DNA from: Pseudocalidococcus sp964653145
GTDB taxonomy: Bacteria; Cyanobacteriota; Cyanobacteriia; Thermosynechococcales; Thermosynechococcaceae
Reading direction: 5' to 3'
Assembly: GCA_964653145.1 (NCBI GenBank)
Contig: CAZZCG010000003.1
Location: 62,001-126,000 of the forward strand
Length of the DNA: 64,000 nt
The notes below the pieces were generated by a model. That model ran no database searches. It saw only the letters and a list, made by a program, of their open reading frames with translations, and was not told where the DNA came from. Shown piece by piece: positions 52,854 through 62,195 of the stretch. A program made the position numbers and the translations under genes. Numbering within the stretch: position 1 is the stretch's first letter; every line of letters begins with the position of its first letter.

Positions 52854-53966
52854 TTAAGGAACTTGGCGGCAATGCTCCTGCCAGGCCTGGTCGATAAAAG
52901 CCTTCATTTGCTGCAGAAATCGAGGCGTGGCAAACCTCTGGGCCTGCTGATAAATTTCAGTGGCTGTTGCGGTCACCCCCGCCTGTTCAAATTGAGCCAC
53001 AGCCCCATTTAGACTCTCTGGAGATTGGGCCGAAAAAAATACCCCGGTCTGGCCTGGAATGACGGTTTCAACGACTCCACCCCGGTTAAAGGCAATCACG
53101 GGTGCCCCGGCCCCTTGAGCTTCCACGACCGTAATCCCAAAATCTTCTTCCGCCGCAAACACAAAGGCTTTACAGGTGTTTAGGTAACTCTGAACGATCT
53201 CGGGCGGCTGATAGCCCAAAATTTGAATATTCCCCTTGGCCTGGGGTTTCAGCTTTTCAGTCCCACCCCCAATTATCACCAATGGCAACCCGCTCTGATT
53301 AAAAGCTTCAACGATTAAATCCATTTTCTTGTAGGGTACATGGCGCGCCATGGCCAGGTAGAAGTTTTGCCGATGGGCTAACGGTGGGTTGGAGGGTATC
53401 TCAACGGGGGGGTAAATCACCGGGGCTGGCCGTTGGTAAATCTTTTGAATCCGCCGGGCCACATAGGCAGAATTGGCAATAAACCGATCCACCCGATTTA
53501 CGGTGACCACATCCCAAAGCCGGAGATAGTGCAAAATTAAGCTGGGGAGGAGCCGTTTCCAGCCTCGACTTAAACCACTGGTTTCCAAATATTGAGTGTA
53601 GAGATCCCAGGCATAGCGGATCGGCGTGTGAACATAGCAAATGTGCAGTTGATCCGGTCGAGTTAGAACGCCTTTCGCCACCGCATGATGACTGGAGAGG
53701 ATTAAGTCGTAGGAGCGCAGGTCAAACTGTTCCACCGCTAAGGGCATGAGGGGTAAATAACTGCGGAATCGTTTACGGGCAAAGGGCAGGGATTGAATAA
53801 ATGAAGTTTGAACGGGTTTGTCCTGGAGAAAGGCCCGCGCTGATTGGGGGAGAACATCCACTAGGCTAAAGAGGTCTGCCTGGGGATAGAGATGAAGGAG
53901 TTGCTCCACCACTCGCTCTGACCCGGCATAACTGGCAAACCATTCATGGACAATGGCCACCTTCAT
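52854..53966 (-). CDS. Glycosyltransferase family 4
   Basis: 370 residues, GT-B fold. The acceptor domain starts MKVAIVHEWFASYAGSERVV; the donor domain begins about NPPLAHRQNFYLAMARHVPYKKMDLIVEAF, with VIIGGG and EEDFGITVVEAQGAGAPVIAFNRGG, the E-x7-E motif of retaining GT4 enzymes. It transfers a sugar from a nucleotide donor; acceptor unknown, perhaps an envelope polysaccharide. It follows the barrel-protein gene by 21 bp on the same strand. Confidence 0.9.
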   Translation of the reverse strand: MKVAIVHEWFASYAGSERVVEQLLHLYPQADLFSLVDVLPQSARAFLQDKPVQTSFIQSLPFARKRFRSYLPLMPLAVEQFDLRSYDLILSSHHAVAKGVLTRPDQLHICYVHTPIRYAWDLYTQYLETSGLSRGWKRLLPSLILHYLRLWDVVTVNRVDRFIANSAYVARRIQKIYQRPAPVIYPPVEIPSNPPLAHRQNFYLAMARHVPYKKMDLIVEAFNQSGLPLVIIGGGTEKLKPQAKGNIQILGYQPPEIVQSYLNTCKAFVFAAEEDFGITVVEAQGAGAPVIAFNRGGVVETVIPGQTGVFFSAQSPESLNGAVAQFEQAGVTATATEIYQQAQRFATPRFLQQMKAFIDQAWQEHCRQVP

Positions 53967-53987
53967 GATTGGGGCCCCTTAGGAACT

Positions 53988-55913
53988 TTAATTCTGGCCT
54001 CCAAATAGCCAATTGATATTAAAGCCAATGGATGGACTAGACTGACCAATCAGCCCCCCAGCGGCTAAACTTTGCCCAGCGGCGTTACTGCCATAGAGGT
54101 CAAAACTCACGTTAATGTTGGGAATGGTGTAGCGAATTCCACCACTGAACACGGCTCGATCTCCCGTTACCATTGGAGTTGCCTCGGCAATCAGTTGTAA
54201 ACCGGGTAAGACTTCTAAATTCCCCCCCAGGCCAATGCCCACGGCCACGGTTTGAGCCGAGAACAAACCAACTTTGGGGTTGAAAAATAGGGATAAAGAC
54301 TCCATGGGGCGGTAGTTGATCGGCATTTCCAAAATTGCTAGGGAATTGGGGCCGCTGAGGGAACGATTAAAGGAACCGCGAAACCCAAGGGAAAACGGAT
54401 CCCCCTGGACTTGATCCAACAGGCGAATTTTTGCCGCCAACCCAAAGTTTTGTCCGGCGCTATAGTTCACCCCTGGTAAAAGCGTATCCCCATTAGCCAA
54501 ATCTTCAAGGGCAAACTCAAAGTGGGTATCGTAGGTTAACCCCACCGCCACATTAACCCCATTCCCAGCGCCACCCGCATTGCCATGGAATCGCACCATT
54601 TGCGGTTGTAGGGTATCGGCGGTTGTCAGGGTAATCCCGTCTAGCAGTAGTTGTTCATCCCGACGGTCTAACGGCACCCGGGGGCCAGTGCGGAAACTCG
54701 GTAAAAAGCCTTGGCCAATATCGGGAGTGTAGGTTAAGCCAGTTCCAAAGGCAATGCTGGTGCCATCGGGTAAAAAGGGTAAGGTGCGGGTAACGGGGGT
54801 ATAGCCCATGGAGTTGGTGGCATAGAGATCCACCCCCACTGCTGGGTTGACCAAGAACCGAAAGCCGGCACTCCAAACTGGGGCCGCAATAAGTTGACCG
54901 TTATTGGGATTAACTGCATTCTGGCCCACCACAGGCATTGCAGCATCCCCAAAGAAACTCACCTGTTCGTGAAACTTCCAGCTAAAGCCTGTACCAATAT
55001 TCAAACTGGAGCCGTAGAAGTTACCGCCCCCAAAGCTACCGGGGAGAAAAACCGCACTGGGGGTTAGGTGCCATTGAAAGCGGCCGTCATCATCGAAACT
55101 CCACGTCAAGGGGGATTGAATCGAAGCTGCAAACAGGGTTTCCTTGACTTTGGCCAGGCCTGGGGTAAAGAGGAGATTATCGCTACTCCACTGATGAGCT
55201 TCCACCGATGCCCCTAGGGACCAGGTTAGGTTATCCCCCTTGAACATTTGGTATTTGATCGTTGGTGCAAGGGCCAGAATGGTGACATCGGGGTTGAGGC
55301 CCTGAACAAATCGATAGAGGGGATCATCATAAAATGTGGCCGCCAGACCCAGTTGCAACCGATCATTAATGGCCCCATCGACACCGCCATAGAAAACCTG
55401 CAGGCCGTTACCAGGATCTAGATTCGGATCACTGTCATAGGTTCGGACACCGCCGGTAAATTGAATCGTTCCCGCTGGCAGGGTGTTGGCCGTATCCAAA
55501 TTGAACAGACGAATCGGGGGCAACATCAGGGGGGTGGGACGGGTGGGGCCAGCAACGGCAAGGGTTTCCAAATCAACCTCGACCTCTGGGGTTTCGGCGG
55601 TGGTGTCTGGAGTTGGAGCTGGTTGTGGACTGCCTAATTGTTGGATCGGTACCACGTCCTGTTGATCGGGATCGTTGGGATCAGGAGTCCGAGTTGAGGG
55701 GGTTGGGGTACTGGCCTGGAGATTGGTAGCCAGAGCTTGACTTGTTAGGGATTTTTCTGAAGAGGCATCAAGACTGGGATCGGCATTGACAGGACTGGAG
55801 GGCGCACCCTTGGCAACAAAAACATCTACTTCCGCTGGTCGTTCTGGATTGGCAAATACCGATGTTTCCAGGCCCAGCCAGAGTAACCCTGTTCCCAATA
55901 GTAATTTTTTCAT
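53988..55913 (-). CDS. Exported, probable outer-membrane beta-barrel protein
   Basis: 641 residues from the ATG at 55913. A signal peptide (KKLLLGTGLLWLGLETSVFA) is followed by a Pro/Thr/Ser-rich linker (about 30-115) and a ~500-residue domain of alternating hydrophobic/polar strands such as GTIQFTGGVRTYDSD, RLQLGLAATFYDD and NISFDLYGSNAAG-like ends, closing in IGFNINWLFG, a barrel-like terminus with aromatic near-end. The GTG at 55931 would place six residues before the signal peptide and is rejected. Family not recognised; OM location is inferred. Confidence 0.75.
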   Translation of the reverse strand: MKKLLLGTGLLWLGLETSVFANPERPAEVDVFVAKGAPSSPVNADPSLDASSEKSLTSQALATNLQASTPTPSTRTPDPNDPDQQDVVPIQQLGSPQPAPTPDTTAETPEVEVDLETLAVAGPTRPTPLMLPPIRLFNLDTANTLPAGTIQFTGGVRTYDSDPNLDPGNGLQVFYGGVDGAINDRLQLGLAATFYDDPLYRFVQGLNPDVTILALAPTIKYQMFKGDNLTWSLGASVEAHQWSSDNLLFTPGLAKVKETLFAASIQSPLTWSFDDDGRFQWHLTPSAVFLPGSFGGGNFYGSSLNIGTGFSWKFHEQVSFFGDAAMPVVGQNAVNPNNGQLIAAPVWSAGFRFLVNPAVGVDLYATNSMGYTPVTRTLPFLPDGTSIAFGTGLTYTPDIGQGFLPSFRTGPRVPLDRRDEQLLLDGITLTTADTLQPQMVRFHGNAGGAGNGVNVAVGLTYDTHFEFALEDLANGDTLLPGVNYSAGQNFGLAAKIRLLDQVQGDPFSLGFRGSFNRSLSGPNSLAILEMPINYRPMESLSLFFNPKVGLFSAQTVAVGIGLGGNLEVLPGLQLIAEATPMVTGDRAVFSGGIRYTIPNINVSFDLYGSNAAGQSLAAGGLIGQSSPSIGFNINWLFGGQN

Positions 55914-55996
55914 ATCAACCCACTTACTCACTCACACCCAAGCTCTTATTATGTCGCGTTGCAGGCAATCATGCTGTAGTTAAGCGGATCCAGGGT

Positions 55997-57130
55997 CTAG
56001 AAATCAACTCCCCGCTTGAGGTCGATCCCCCGTTCGGCATAGTGTTTATGGCAAATCATTTCTGAGTGGACACTCGCTAAATCAAAATAGGCGGGGGGAT
56101 GCTTACAGCGGCCGGTAATGATAATTTCTGTATCCCGGGGTTTACGCAGGAAGGCCTGGACAATGGGTTCAACGGGAAGAAGTTCTAAATCAACCGTGGG
56201 ATTAAGTTCATCAAGAATAATAGTTTTATAAAAACCCGAGGCAATGGCCATGCGCGCAATTTCCCAACCCCGTTCTGCTTCGACATAATCTAATTCCTGT
56301 TGTTGCCCCCGCCAGACAATCGCATCCCGGCCACAGCGTTGATGATCGACAAGATAGGGGTAACTTTGTTGGAGGGCCGCAATTGCCGCGTCTTCTGTAT
56401 AACCTTTGCCCCCCTTGAGCCACTGCATAATTAAAACGCGATGGGATTGATCCTGACTGATGCCTTTGCCAATGGCCTGGAGCGCTTTTCCAAGGGCACT
56501 GGTGGACTTGCCTTTGCCATCACCCGTATAAATCTCAATCCCCTCAATTCCCTGTTGGCTGGCGGTGGGGTGAAAGTGGGGTCGCATTTCCGAGTGGAGA
56601 TCGGCAATATCTAGGAGTTGACCGGGGGTGCCGCGACCCGTGGTAATAATTTCCAAGTCATCGGATTTACGCCGGAGAACCCGCACCACCTCCTCCACGG
56701 GTAATAGGCCCAGAGCCAGGACGGGATTCAGTTCATCTAAGACAATGACGGAATACAACCCTGAGGCAATTGCTCCTTTGGCAATATCCCATCCCCGTTG
56801 GGCTTCCTGGCGATCCAATTTGGTGATTTGATCCGCATTGAAAAACTCAGAACGCCCCGTGCGCACTTGGTCAATCAGATGGGGAAAACCCCGTTGGAGG
56901 GCTTCGATGGCGGCATCTTCGGCATAGTCTCGCCCAGGCCCCTTGAGGAACCGTAACAACAGCACCCGTGTTTGCCAAGCCGAAGCAATCCCCAGGCCAA
57001 TGGAGCGTAATACGACCCCTAAAGCTGCTTGGGATTTACCTTTACCGGCTCCGTCATAGACATGGATTTGTCCGGTTTGGCGTTCGGGTCGAATTTGGGC
57101 GGTTTGAATGCCAATACCACTGCGCATCAT
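55997..57130 (-). CDS. Tandem-repeat CobA/CobO corrinoid adenosyltransferase
   Basis: 377 residues with two copies of the CobA-type P-loop ATP:corrinoid adenosyltransferase fold. Repeat 1 (about 20-195) has GAGKGKSQAALG, ARDYAEDAAIEALQRG-like and VIVLDELNPVLAL; repeat 2 (about 198-365) has GDGKGKSTSALG, TEDAAIAALQQS and IILDELNPTVDL. Both keep the P-loop and the Asp-Glu-Leu-Asn motif, so both may bind ATP. Single-domain CobA homodimers are the norm, so this may be a covalent dimer. The ATG at 57130 (MMRSGIGIQTAQ) agrees with the family start; the GTG at 57163 is an alternative. Function in cobalamin adenylation is by family. Confidence 0.85.
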   Translation of the reverse strand: MMRSGIGIQTAQIRPERQTGQIHVYDGAGKGKSQAALGVVLRSIGLGIASAWQTRVLLLRFLKGPGRDYAEDAAIEALQRGFPHLIDQVRTGRSEFFNADQITKLDRQEAQRGWDIAKGAIASGLYSVIVLDELNPVLALGLLPVEEVVRVLRRKSDDLEIITTGRGTPGQLLDIADLHSEMRPHFHPTASQQGIEGIEIYTGDGKGKSTSALGKALQAIGKGISQDQSHRVLIMQWLKGGKGYTEDAAIAALQQSYPYLVDHQRCGRDAIVWRGQQQELDYVEAERGWEIARMAIASGFYKTIILDELNPTVDLELLPVEPIVQAFLRKPRDTEIIITGRCKHPPAYFDLASVHSEMICHKHYAERGIDLKRGVDF

Positions 57131-57199
57131 GGTTTTTATAGTTTGGAACCGGGGACTTGCCACTATCTTAACGGTGAACTCTCTTGATCTTGAAAAGGA

Positions 57200-58291
57200 T
57201 TAAACGTTGAAGCGAAACAGCATGACATCCCCTTCTTGGACAACATAGTCTTTGCCTTCACTGCGGACTAAGCCCTTTTCTTTGGCTGCAGTCATTGAAC
57301 CTGAGGTGACTAAATCCCCATAGGCAACGGTTTCGGCGCGAATGAATCCCCGTTCAAAGTCAGTGTGAATGGTTCCGGCAGCCCTTGGTGCTTTATCGCC
57401 TTGGTGAATAGTCCAGGCCCGGGTTTCCTTTGGCCCAGTGGTAAAAAAGGTGCGTAACCCCAGCAAATCATAGGTGGCCTGGATCAAGGATTGTAAACCA
57501 CCCTCGGTGACCCCCAAGCTACTGAGATAATCCGTCCGCTCTTCCGGAGATAATTCCACCAACTCTGCCTCTACCTGGGCCGAAACAACAACAACTTGCG
57601 CGCCCTCGGCCTGGGCAATGGTTTTTACCTGCTCAACCCATTCGTTTCCAGTGGCCAGTTCAGTTTCAGCAACATTGGCGGCATAGATCACCGGCTTACG
57701 AGTTAACAAACCTAAAAATTGGGTGGCTGCTTCCTCGTCCTCCGTGAGTTGGGTTTTTCGGGCCGGTTCCCCAGCGTTTAAGGTTTCTAGAAGCTTCTCC
57801 AGGCCAGCTAACTCAATCTGGGCTTCTTTACTGTTGCGGGCCGTTTTCCGGGTGCGTTCAATCCGGCGTTCAATTTGGGATAGATCTGCTAAGGCCAGTT
57901 CAAGGTTAATCACTTCCATATCCCGACCGGGATCCACTGAACCAGACACATGGATAATGTCATCATCATCAAAACAGCGCACCACATGGACAATGGCATC
58001 CACTTCCCGGATATTGGCTAAAAACTGATTCCCCAGGCCTTCCCCCTGACTGGCCCCCTTCACCAGCCCAGCAATGTCAACAAACTCGACCCGAGTCGGA
58101 ATAATCTCAGCAGACTGGGAAATATTGGCCAGGACCTGCAACCGGAGATCTGGAACGGAGACAACACCGACATTGGGCTCAATGGTGCAAAACGGAAAGT
58201 TGGCCGCTTCGGCTTTGGCATTGGCCACGAGGGCATTAAACAGGGTGGATTTTCCGACATTGGGTAATCCGACAATTCCAGATCTGAGCAT
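57200..58291 (-). CDS. ychF: Redox-regulated ATPase/GTPase YchF
   Basis: 363 residues. RSGIVGLPNVGKSTLFNAL (G1), VDIAGLVKGASQGEGLGNQFLANIREVDAIVHVVRCF (G3 region) and a C-terminal TGS-like domain with FFTTGPKETRAWTIHQGDKAPRAAGTIHTDFERGFIRAE. The NxxE instead of NKxD specificity (YAANVAE) means ATP is preferred. Length and the RFNV end are as usual. Ribosome-associated, general stress role in other bacteria. Confidence 0.95.
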   Translation of the reverse strand: MLRSGIVGLPNVGKSTLFNALVANAKAEAANFPFCTIEPNVGVVSVPDLRLQVLANISQSAEIIPTRVEFVDIAGLVKGASQGEGLGNQFLANIREVDAIVHVVRCFDDDDIIHVSGSVDPGRDMEVINLELALADLSQIERRIERTRKTARNSKEAQIELAGLEKLLETLNAGEPARKTQLTEDEEAATQFLGLLTRKPVIYAANVAETELATGNEWVEQVKTIAQAEGAQVVVVSAQVEAELVELSPEERTDYLSSLGVTEGGLQSLIQATYDLLGLRTFFTTGPKETRAWTIHQGDKAPRAAGTIHTDFERGFIRAETVAYGDLVTSGSMTAAKEKGLVRSEGKDYVVQEGDVMLFRFNV

Positions 58292-58354
58292 AGGTTCGGG
58301 TTCGCAGGGGAAAATGGCACAATCTCCACGATACCCGATTTAACTCCAGGGCTT

Positions 58355-59050
58355 TTAGAGCAAAAGATTTTCCAGGGCCCGGACATCCACAATGCAAAGC
58401 ACGTCATTTTCCCGTTTAATGATTCCTTTGCGCTCTAGTTTGCCTAACACCCGCGTCACGGTTTCCCGGGCCATCCCACTTAAACTGCTCAATTCCCGGT
58501 GGGGTAAGTTGGGAATTTCAATACCACCCGCCCCCTGTTTACCTTGACCATCGGCGAGAAACAACAAAATATCTGCAACTCGGGCCGTACTGTCTGCTTC
58601 TCTGAGTCGTAATCTCCGGTTCAGTTGGCGAAGGCGGCGGGCCATCAATTTTGCGAGGCGGATCCCGGCCTGGGGTTCTGTATTCACCAGATTGACAAAA
58701 TCCGTTGCCGGCAAATTGGCCACCACCGTTGGCGTTAGGGTAATGACATCCGTGGAGCGGGGTACTTCTTCGAGCGGGGCCATCTCCCCAAACAACTCAC
58801 CCCGACCGATGATATTCAGCGTCACTTCTTTTCCATCAATGTTATAGGTGCGAATTTTCACCCAACCACTGAGGATAAAGTAAACTGAAGTCCCCCAATC
58901 ATTTTCTAGAAGAATAACGCGATTAGCGGGATGTTGGCGGGTGACGACGTGGGCCAGGGCTGATTCAACCACTGTTGCCGGTAATCCTCGAAAAAAGGAA
59001 CTTTCCGCAAGGGTGAGTTGGGATTCAGTAGGGCCCTGGAGATTGGACAT
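58355..59050 (-). CDS. Crp/Fnr family transcriptional regulator
   Basis: 231 residues. N-terminal cyclic-nucleotide-type barrel with SSFFRGLPATVVESALA, FILSGWVKIRTYNIDGKEV and the phosphate-binding cassette GRGELFGEMAPLEEVPRSTDV, whose Glu and Arg-Ser match cAMP-binding positions; then the long helix and a C-terminal winged HTH with LSSLSGMARETVTRVLGKLERKGI. No Fnr-type Cys residues and not NtcA. The ATG at 59050 is preferred over a TTG 30 bases upstream. Effector and targets unknown. Confidence 0.85.
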   Translation of the reverse strand: MSNLQGPTESQLTLAESSFFRGLPATVVESALAHVVTRQHPANRVILLENDWGTSVYFILSGWVKIRTYNIDGKEVTLNIIGRGELFGEMAPLEEVPRSTDVITLTPTVVANLPATDFVNLVNTEPQAGIRLAKLMARRLRQLNRRLRLREADSTARVADILLFLADGQGKQGAGGIEIPNLPHRELSSLSGMARETVTRVLGKLERKGIIKRENDVLCIVDVRALENLLL

Positions 59051-59313
59051 AGTTGCGACGGTGAACAAAGATCCCAGCAAATCAAACCAGGCCCCGTTCA
59101 GGGTGATGAAGGGGACTCAACCATAGAATACTCGCTCCATCGCAAAAATCCCAATTTGTGTAAGAAAACGTCTTAATTAAGCAAAAACTAGGCTATGGTC
59201 GTTTCGCTTAGGAATGAAAATTGAACTGCCTGCCACCATCAAAAGCGGCATCGTTGCCTCTCTCACCTGGCCTAGAAAAGACCATCAGTCTGCTGAACCC
59301 ATCGAAACTAGAC

Positions 59314-60942
59314 TTAGGATTTAGGGGGAAACTGCACCATCAGCTTGAGGTCAAAGGCCGCTTCAAAGGCATCTTTTTTATAGTTCAGGCTCCAGAGTTC
59401 TAATTCGCAGGGGTCATCGGCCTGGGTTGGATGCAAAATTAGCGTCAGTTCCCGCTGCCCCGGTTGCCATTCACACTGTACTTTGCCAATGGCCCCGATT
59501 TGTCGTCGATCCAAGCCAATGGCTAAGCGGAGAATTGGACTTAACTGTTCCACCATGGCCCGCTGCTCCCGACTCGTGAGATTGCGATAATTTTCGTGTT
59601 TTTTCTTGGGGGTATTTTTACGGTGATAGCGGGCTAAGTTGGCAATCAGTTCAATCTCAGAATCCGTGTACCCGAGTAAGCCCCCGTGACGAATCAGGTA
59701 ATAGGAATGTTTATGGTGGGCAGAGTGACTGACAAAGTGACCACAATTATGCAAAATAGCGGCGGTCCAGAGCAGTTCCCGCTCCAATTCTCCCCACTGG
59801 TGTAAAGTTCCTTGGGTTTGGTCAAACAGACTCAGGGCAAAGTCGGCAACCCGTTCGCTGTAGGGTAAATTCACCTGAAATTTTTGCGCCATGCTGAGGG
59901 TGCTCCGTTGCCGAACTGAGCCTTGATAGCGCAATCGATCCTCGATCAGCCCGTGGGACAGCATCCAATCAACAATGATGCCCTCCCGGAGTGCTCGATC
60001 ACAGGTGGTCAGGCTTGAAATCCCCAACAGGGTCATGACTTCATGGAGAACTACGGCCCCCGCCAAGATAATTTCGGCCCGTTTTTCCGACATGCCTGGA
60101 ACTTGGCAGCGCTGATGATAGGTAAGGGGGCGGAGTTTTTGAATCAAGGTTTTAAGGTTGGCTTCAGTCAGGGTATAGCCCTGTAGAGAGGCTGGGGCAT
60201 GGCCAAGGCTTTGCCAGGTTTGGATTGTGATCAAGCTTTCGATGGTTCCCGAGGTGCCAATTAGCTTGGGTTGCTCCCCAGGCCGGAGTTGGGCCCGTAA
60301 TTCATCCGTTGCCCGATCCAACATTCCCCGCACATAGCCCCGTAAGCGTTCGAAATCCCGCTCGGAAATGGGATCACTGTGGACAAACATATCGGTTAAA
60401 CGAACGGCCCCGACCTTGGTGCTACTGAGATAGCGAGGTTCATGGCCATCCCCTAAAATCAGCTCCGTTGAGCCACCACCAATATCCACAATCACATGGG
60501 GGTGTCCCTGCAACTCCAGGCCCGAGAGAACCCCTAAGTAAATGCGTCGCGCTTCCTCTTCCCCAGAAATCAGATCAATGTCCAGGTTTGTTTCTTGGCG
60601 AACCCGTTGCAAAAACTCCAGGCCATTGGGGGCTTCCCGGACGGCACTGGTGGCTACCCCTAAAACGGCCTCTACCCGCAGACTATCCGCTAGCTCTCGA
60701 CAGCGACGTAGTGCCCCTAGGGCCCGCTCCATGGCTTCTGGAGTTAATTGCCCAGTTTGTTGACACCGCTCCCCCAGACGAACTGTATCCTTTTGGGCCG
60801 CAATGATCTTAAAGCTGGGCAGAGCTGGATTAATCTCAACAACGACCATGTGGATTGAGTTTGTCCCCACGTCAATGGCCGCAAGGATGCGTTGCTCAGG
60901 ATTGTGACTACGCCAAAGTTGAAGCACGGATGCACTGGACAT
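59314..60942 (-). CDS. ppx: Exopolyphosphatase / guanosine pentaphosphate phosphohydrolase (Ppx/GppA)
   Basis: 542 residues from the ATG at 60942. The actin-like ATPase/phosphatase motifs are AAIDVGTNSIHMVVVEI, VIVDIGGGSTELILG and LIGTSGTIESL, and a C-terminal HD-like domain (about 330-500) includes AILHNCGHFVSHSAHHKHSYYLI. It degrades polyphosphate or pppGpp. The reading frame is open upstream to 61041, but the first 33 residues are Arg-rich and unlike the family. Enzyme preference (polyP versus pppGpp) cannot be settled by sequence alone. Confidence 0.9.
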   Translation of the reverse strand: MSSASVLQLWRSHNPEQRILAAIDVGTNSIHMVVVEINPALPSFKIIAAQKDTVRLGERCQQTGQLTPEAMERALGALRRCRELADSLRVEAVLGVATSAVREAPNGLEFLQRVRQETNLDIDLISGEEEARRIYLGVLSGLELQGHPHVIVDIGGGSTELILGDGHEPRYLSSTKVGAVRLTDMFVHSDPISERDFERLRGYVRGMLDRATDELRAQLRPGEQPKLIGTSGTIESLITIQTWQSLGHAPASLQGYTLTEANLKTLIQKLRPLTYHQRCQVPGMSEKRAEIILAGAVVLHEVMTLLGISSLTTCDRALREGIIVDWMLSHGLIEDRLRYQGSVRQRSTLSMAQKFQVNLPYSERVADFALSLFDQTQGTLHQWGELERELLWTAAILHNCGHFVSHSAHHKHSYYLIRHGGLLGYTDSEIELIANLARYHRKNTPKKKHENYRNLTSREQRAMVEQLSPILRLAIGLDRRQIGAIGKVQCEWQPGQRELTLILHPTQADDPCELELWSLNYKKDAFEAAFDLKLMVQFPPKS

Positions 60943-61077
60943 AACCTTAGCCCACGGATTACAGATCGCTCCTCTATAGTCTCCCCTGGCCTGGGCCCTG
61001 TGGCGCGCTGGGATCCTGACAACCTTGGAGAAGTTGGCCAATGCCCAGGGAATTCAGGGTGTGAATCTGAGGAAGGC

Positions 61078-62040
61078 TTAGGTGGGGAGCAGGGCCGGCA
61101 AAGGTTCCGCGTCTTGGAAGAGGGGAGTACTGAGGTAGCGTTCGCCAAAACTCGGCTGCACCATGACAATCAGCTTGCCGCTGTTTTCGGGGCGTTTACC
61201 CACCTGCAGGGCAGCACAGAGAGCGGCACCAGAGGAAATTCCTGACAACAACCCTTCTTCCCGCGCTAGGCGGCGACCAAAGTGGATGGCCTGGTCATCG
61301 GAGACTTGGATCACTTCATCAATCAGGTCAGTCTGCAAAATGGGCGGGATAAACCCAGCACCAATGCCTTGAATCTTGTGGGGGCCTGGGCGACCACCGG
61401 ACAGAACAGGGCTGTTGGTCGGCTCAACTGCGATGGCTTTAAAATCCGGTTTGCGGGCTTTAATCACACTCGCCACCCCCGTGATGGTTCCCCCCGTTCC
61501 AACCCCAGAAATCAGAAAGTCAACCTGACCCTCGGTGTCTTGCCAAATTTCCTCTGCCGTCGTCTCGCGGTGAATTTTCGGGTTGGCCGGATTACTGAAC
61601 TGTTGCAGCATAAACGCATCGGGCAAGGAATCAACAATTTTCTGGGCCCGCTGAATACAGCCACTCATCCCCTCAATGCCAGGGGTTAATTCCAGTTCTG
61701 CCCCGTAGGCCCGCAACATCGCCCGGCGTTCAGAGCTCATGGTCTCAGGCATGGTCAAAATCAAACGGTACCCCTTGGCGGCTGCCACCATGGAGAGGGC
61801 GATTCCAGTATTTCCAGAGGTGGGCTCAACGAGGACGGTTTTGCCAGGGGTAATTTTGCCTTGGGCTTCGGCTTCTAAAATCATGCTGATGCCAATCCGG
61901 TCTTTGACCGAGGCTGCCGGGTTCATGCTTTCCAGCTTGACGACGATTTTCGCCAGACATCCCTCCGCTAGGGGAATGCGATTGAGTTGAACTAGGGGGG
62001 TACGACCAATAAGGGCGGTAATGTCAGGGGCAATATTCAT
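61078..62040 (-). CDS. cysK: Cysteine synthase A (O-acetylserine sulfhydrylase)
   Basis: 320 residues. The PLP lysine is Lys46 in NPAASVKDRIG, the phosphate-binding loop is GVGTGGTITGVA and the substrate loop EPTSGNTGIAL. The C-terminal ends QPSFGERYLSTPLFQD. It makes cysteine from O-acetylserine and sulfide. An Rrf2 regulator gene lies 155 bp upstream on the same strand, with an AT-rich stretch in the gap that could be its operator. The C-terminal tail after LFQD is short. Confidence 0.95.
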   Translation of the reverse strand: MNIAPDITALIGRTPLVQLNRIPLAEGCLAKIVVKLESMNPAASVKDRIGISMILEAEAQGKITPGKTVLVEPTSGNTGIALSMVAAAKGYRLILTMPETMSSERRAMLRAYGAELELTPGIEGMSGCIQRAQKIVDSLPDAFMLQQFSNPANPKIHRETTAEEIWQDTEGQVDFLISGVGTGGTITGVASVIKARKPDFKAIAVEPTNSPVLSGGRPGPHKIQGIGAGFIPPILQTDLIDEVIQVSDDQAIHFGRRLAREEGLLSGISSGAALCAALQVGKRPENSGKLIVMVQPSFGERYLSTPLFQDAEPLPALLPT

Positions 62041-62195
62041 GTAGGTTTCTCTGAGTTCAAGGGCAACTCAACCCGGCCAGGGGGTAGCTCCGGGTGAGGT
62101 GTAAGGCTATGGTAAGGCGGGTTTCTGGGGCCGGCACAGGGCAGCGCAACAATTTTTTAGGTTTTGGCGATGTTTAGATAAATTTAAACAATTTT

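Noticed and set aside
58355..59050. NtcA global nitrogen regulator
   Set aside because: It is in the Crp/Fnr family, but the N- and C-terminal motifs differ from NtcA, and the cAMP-type phosphate cassette is present.
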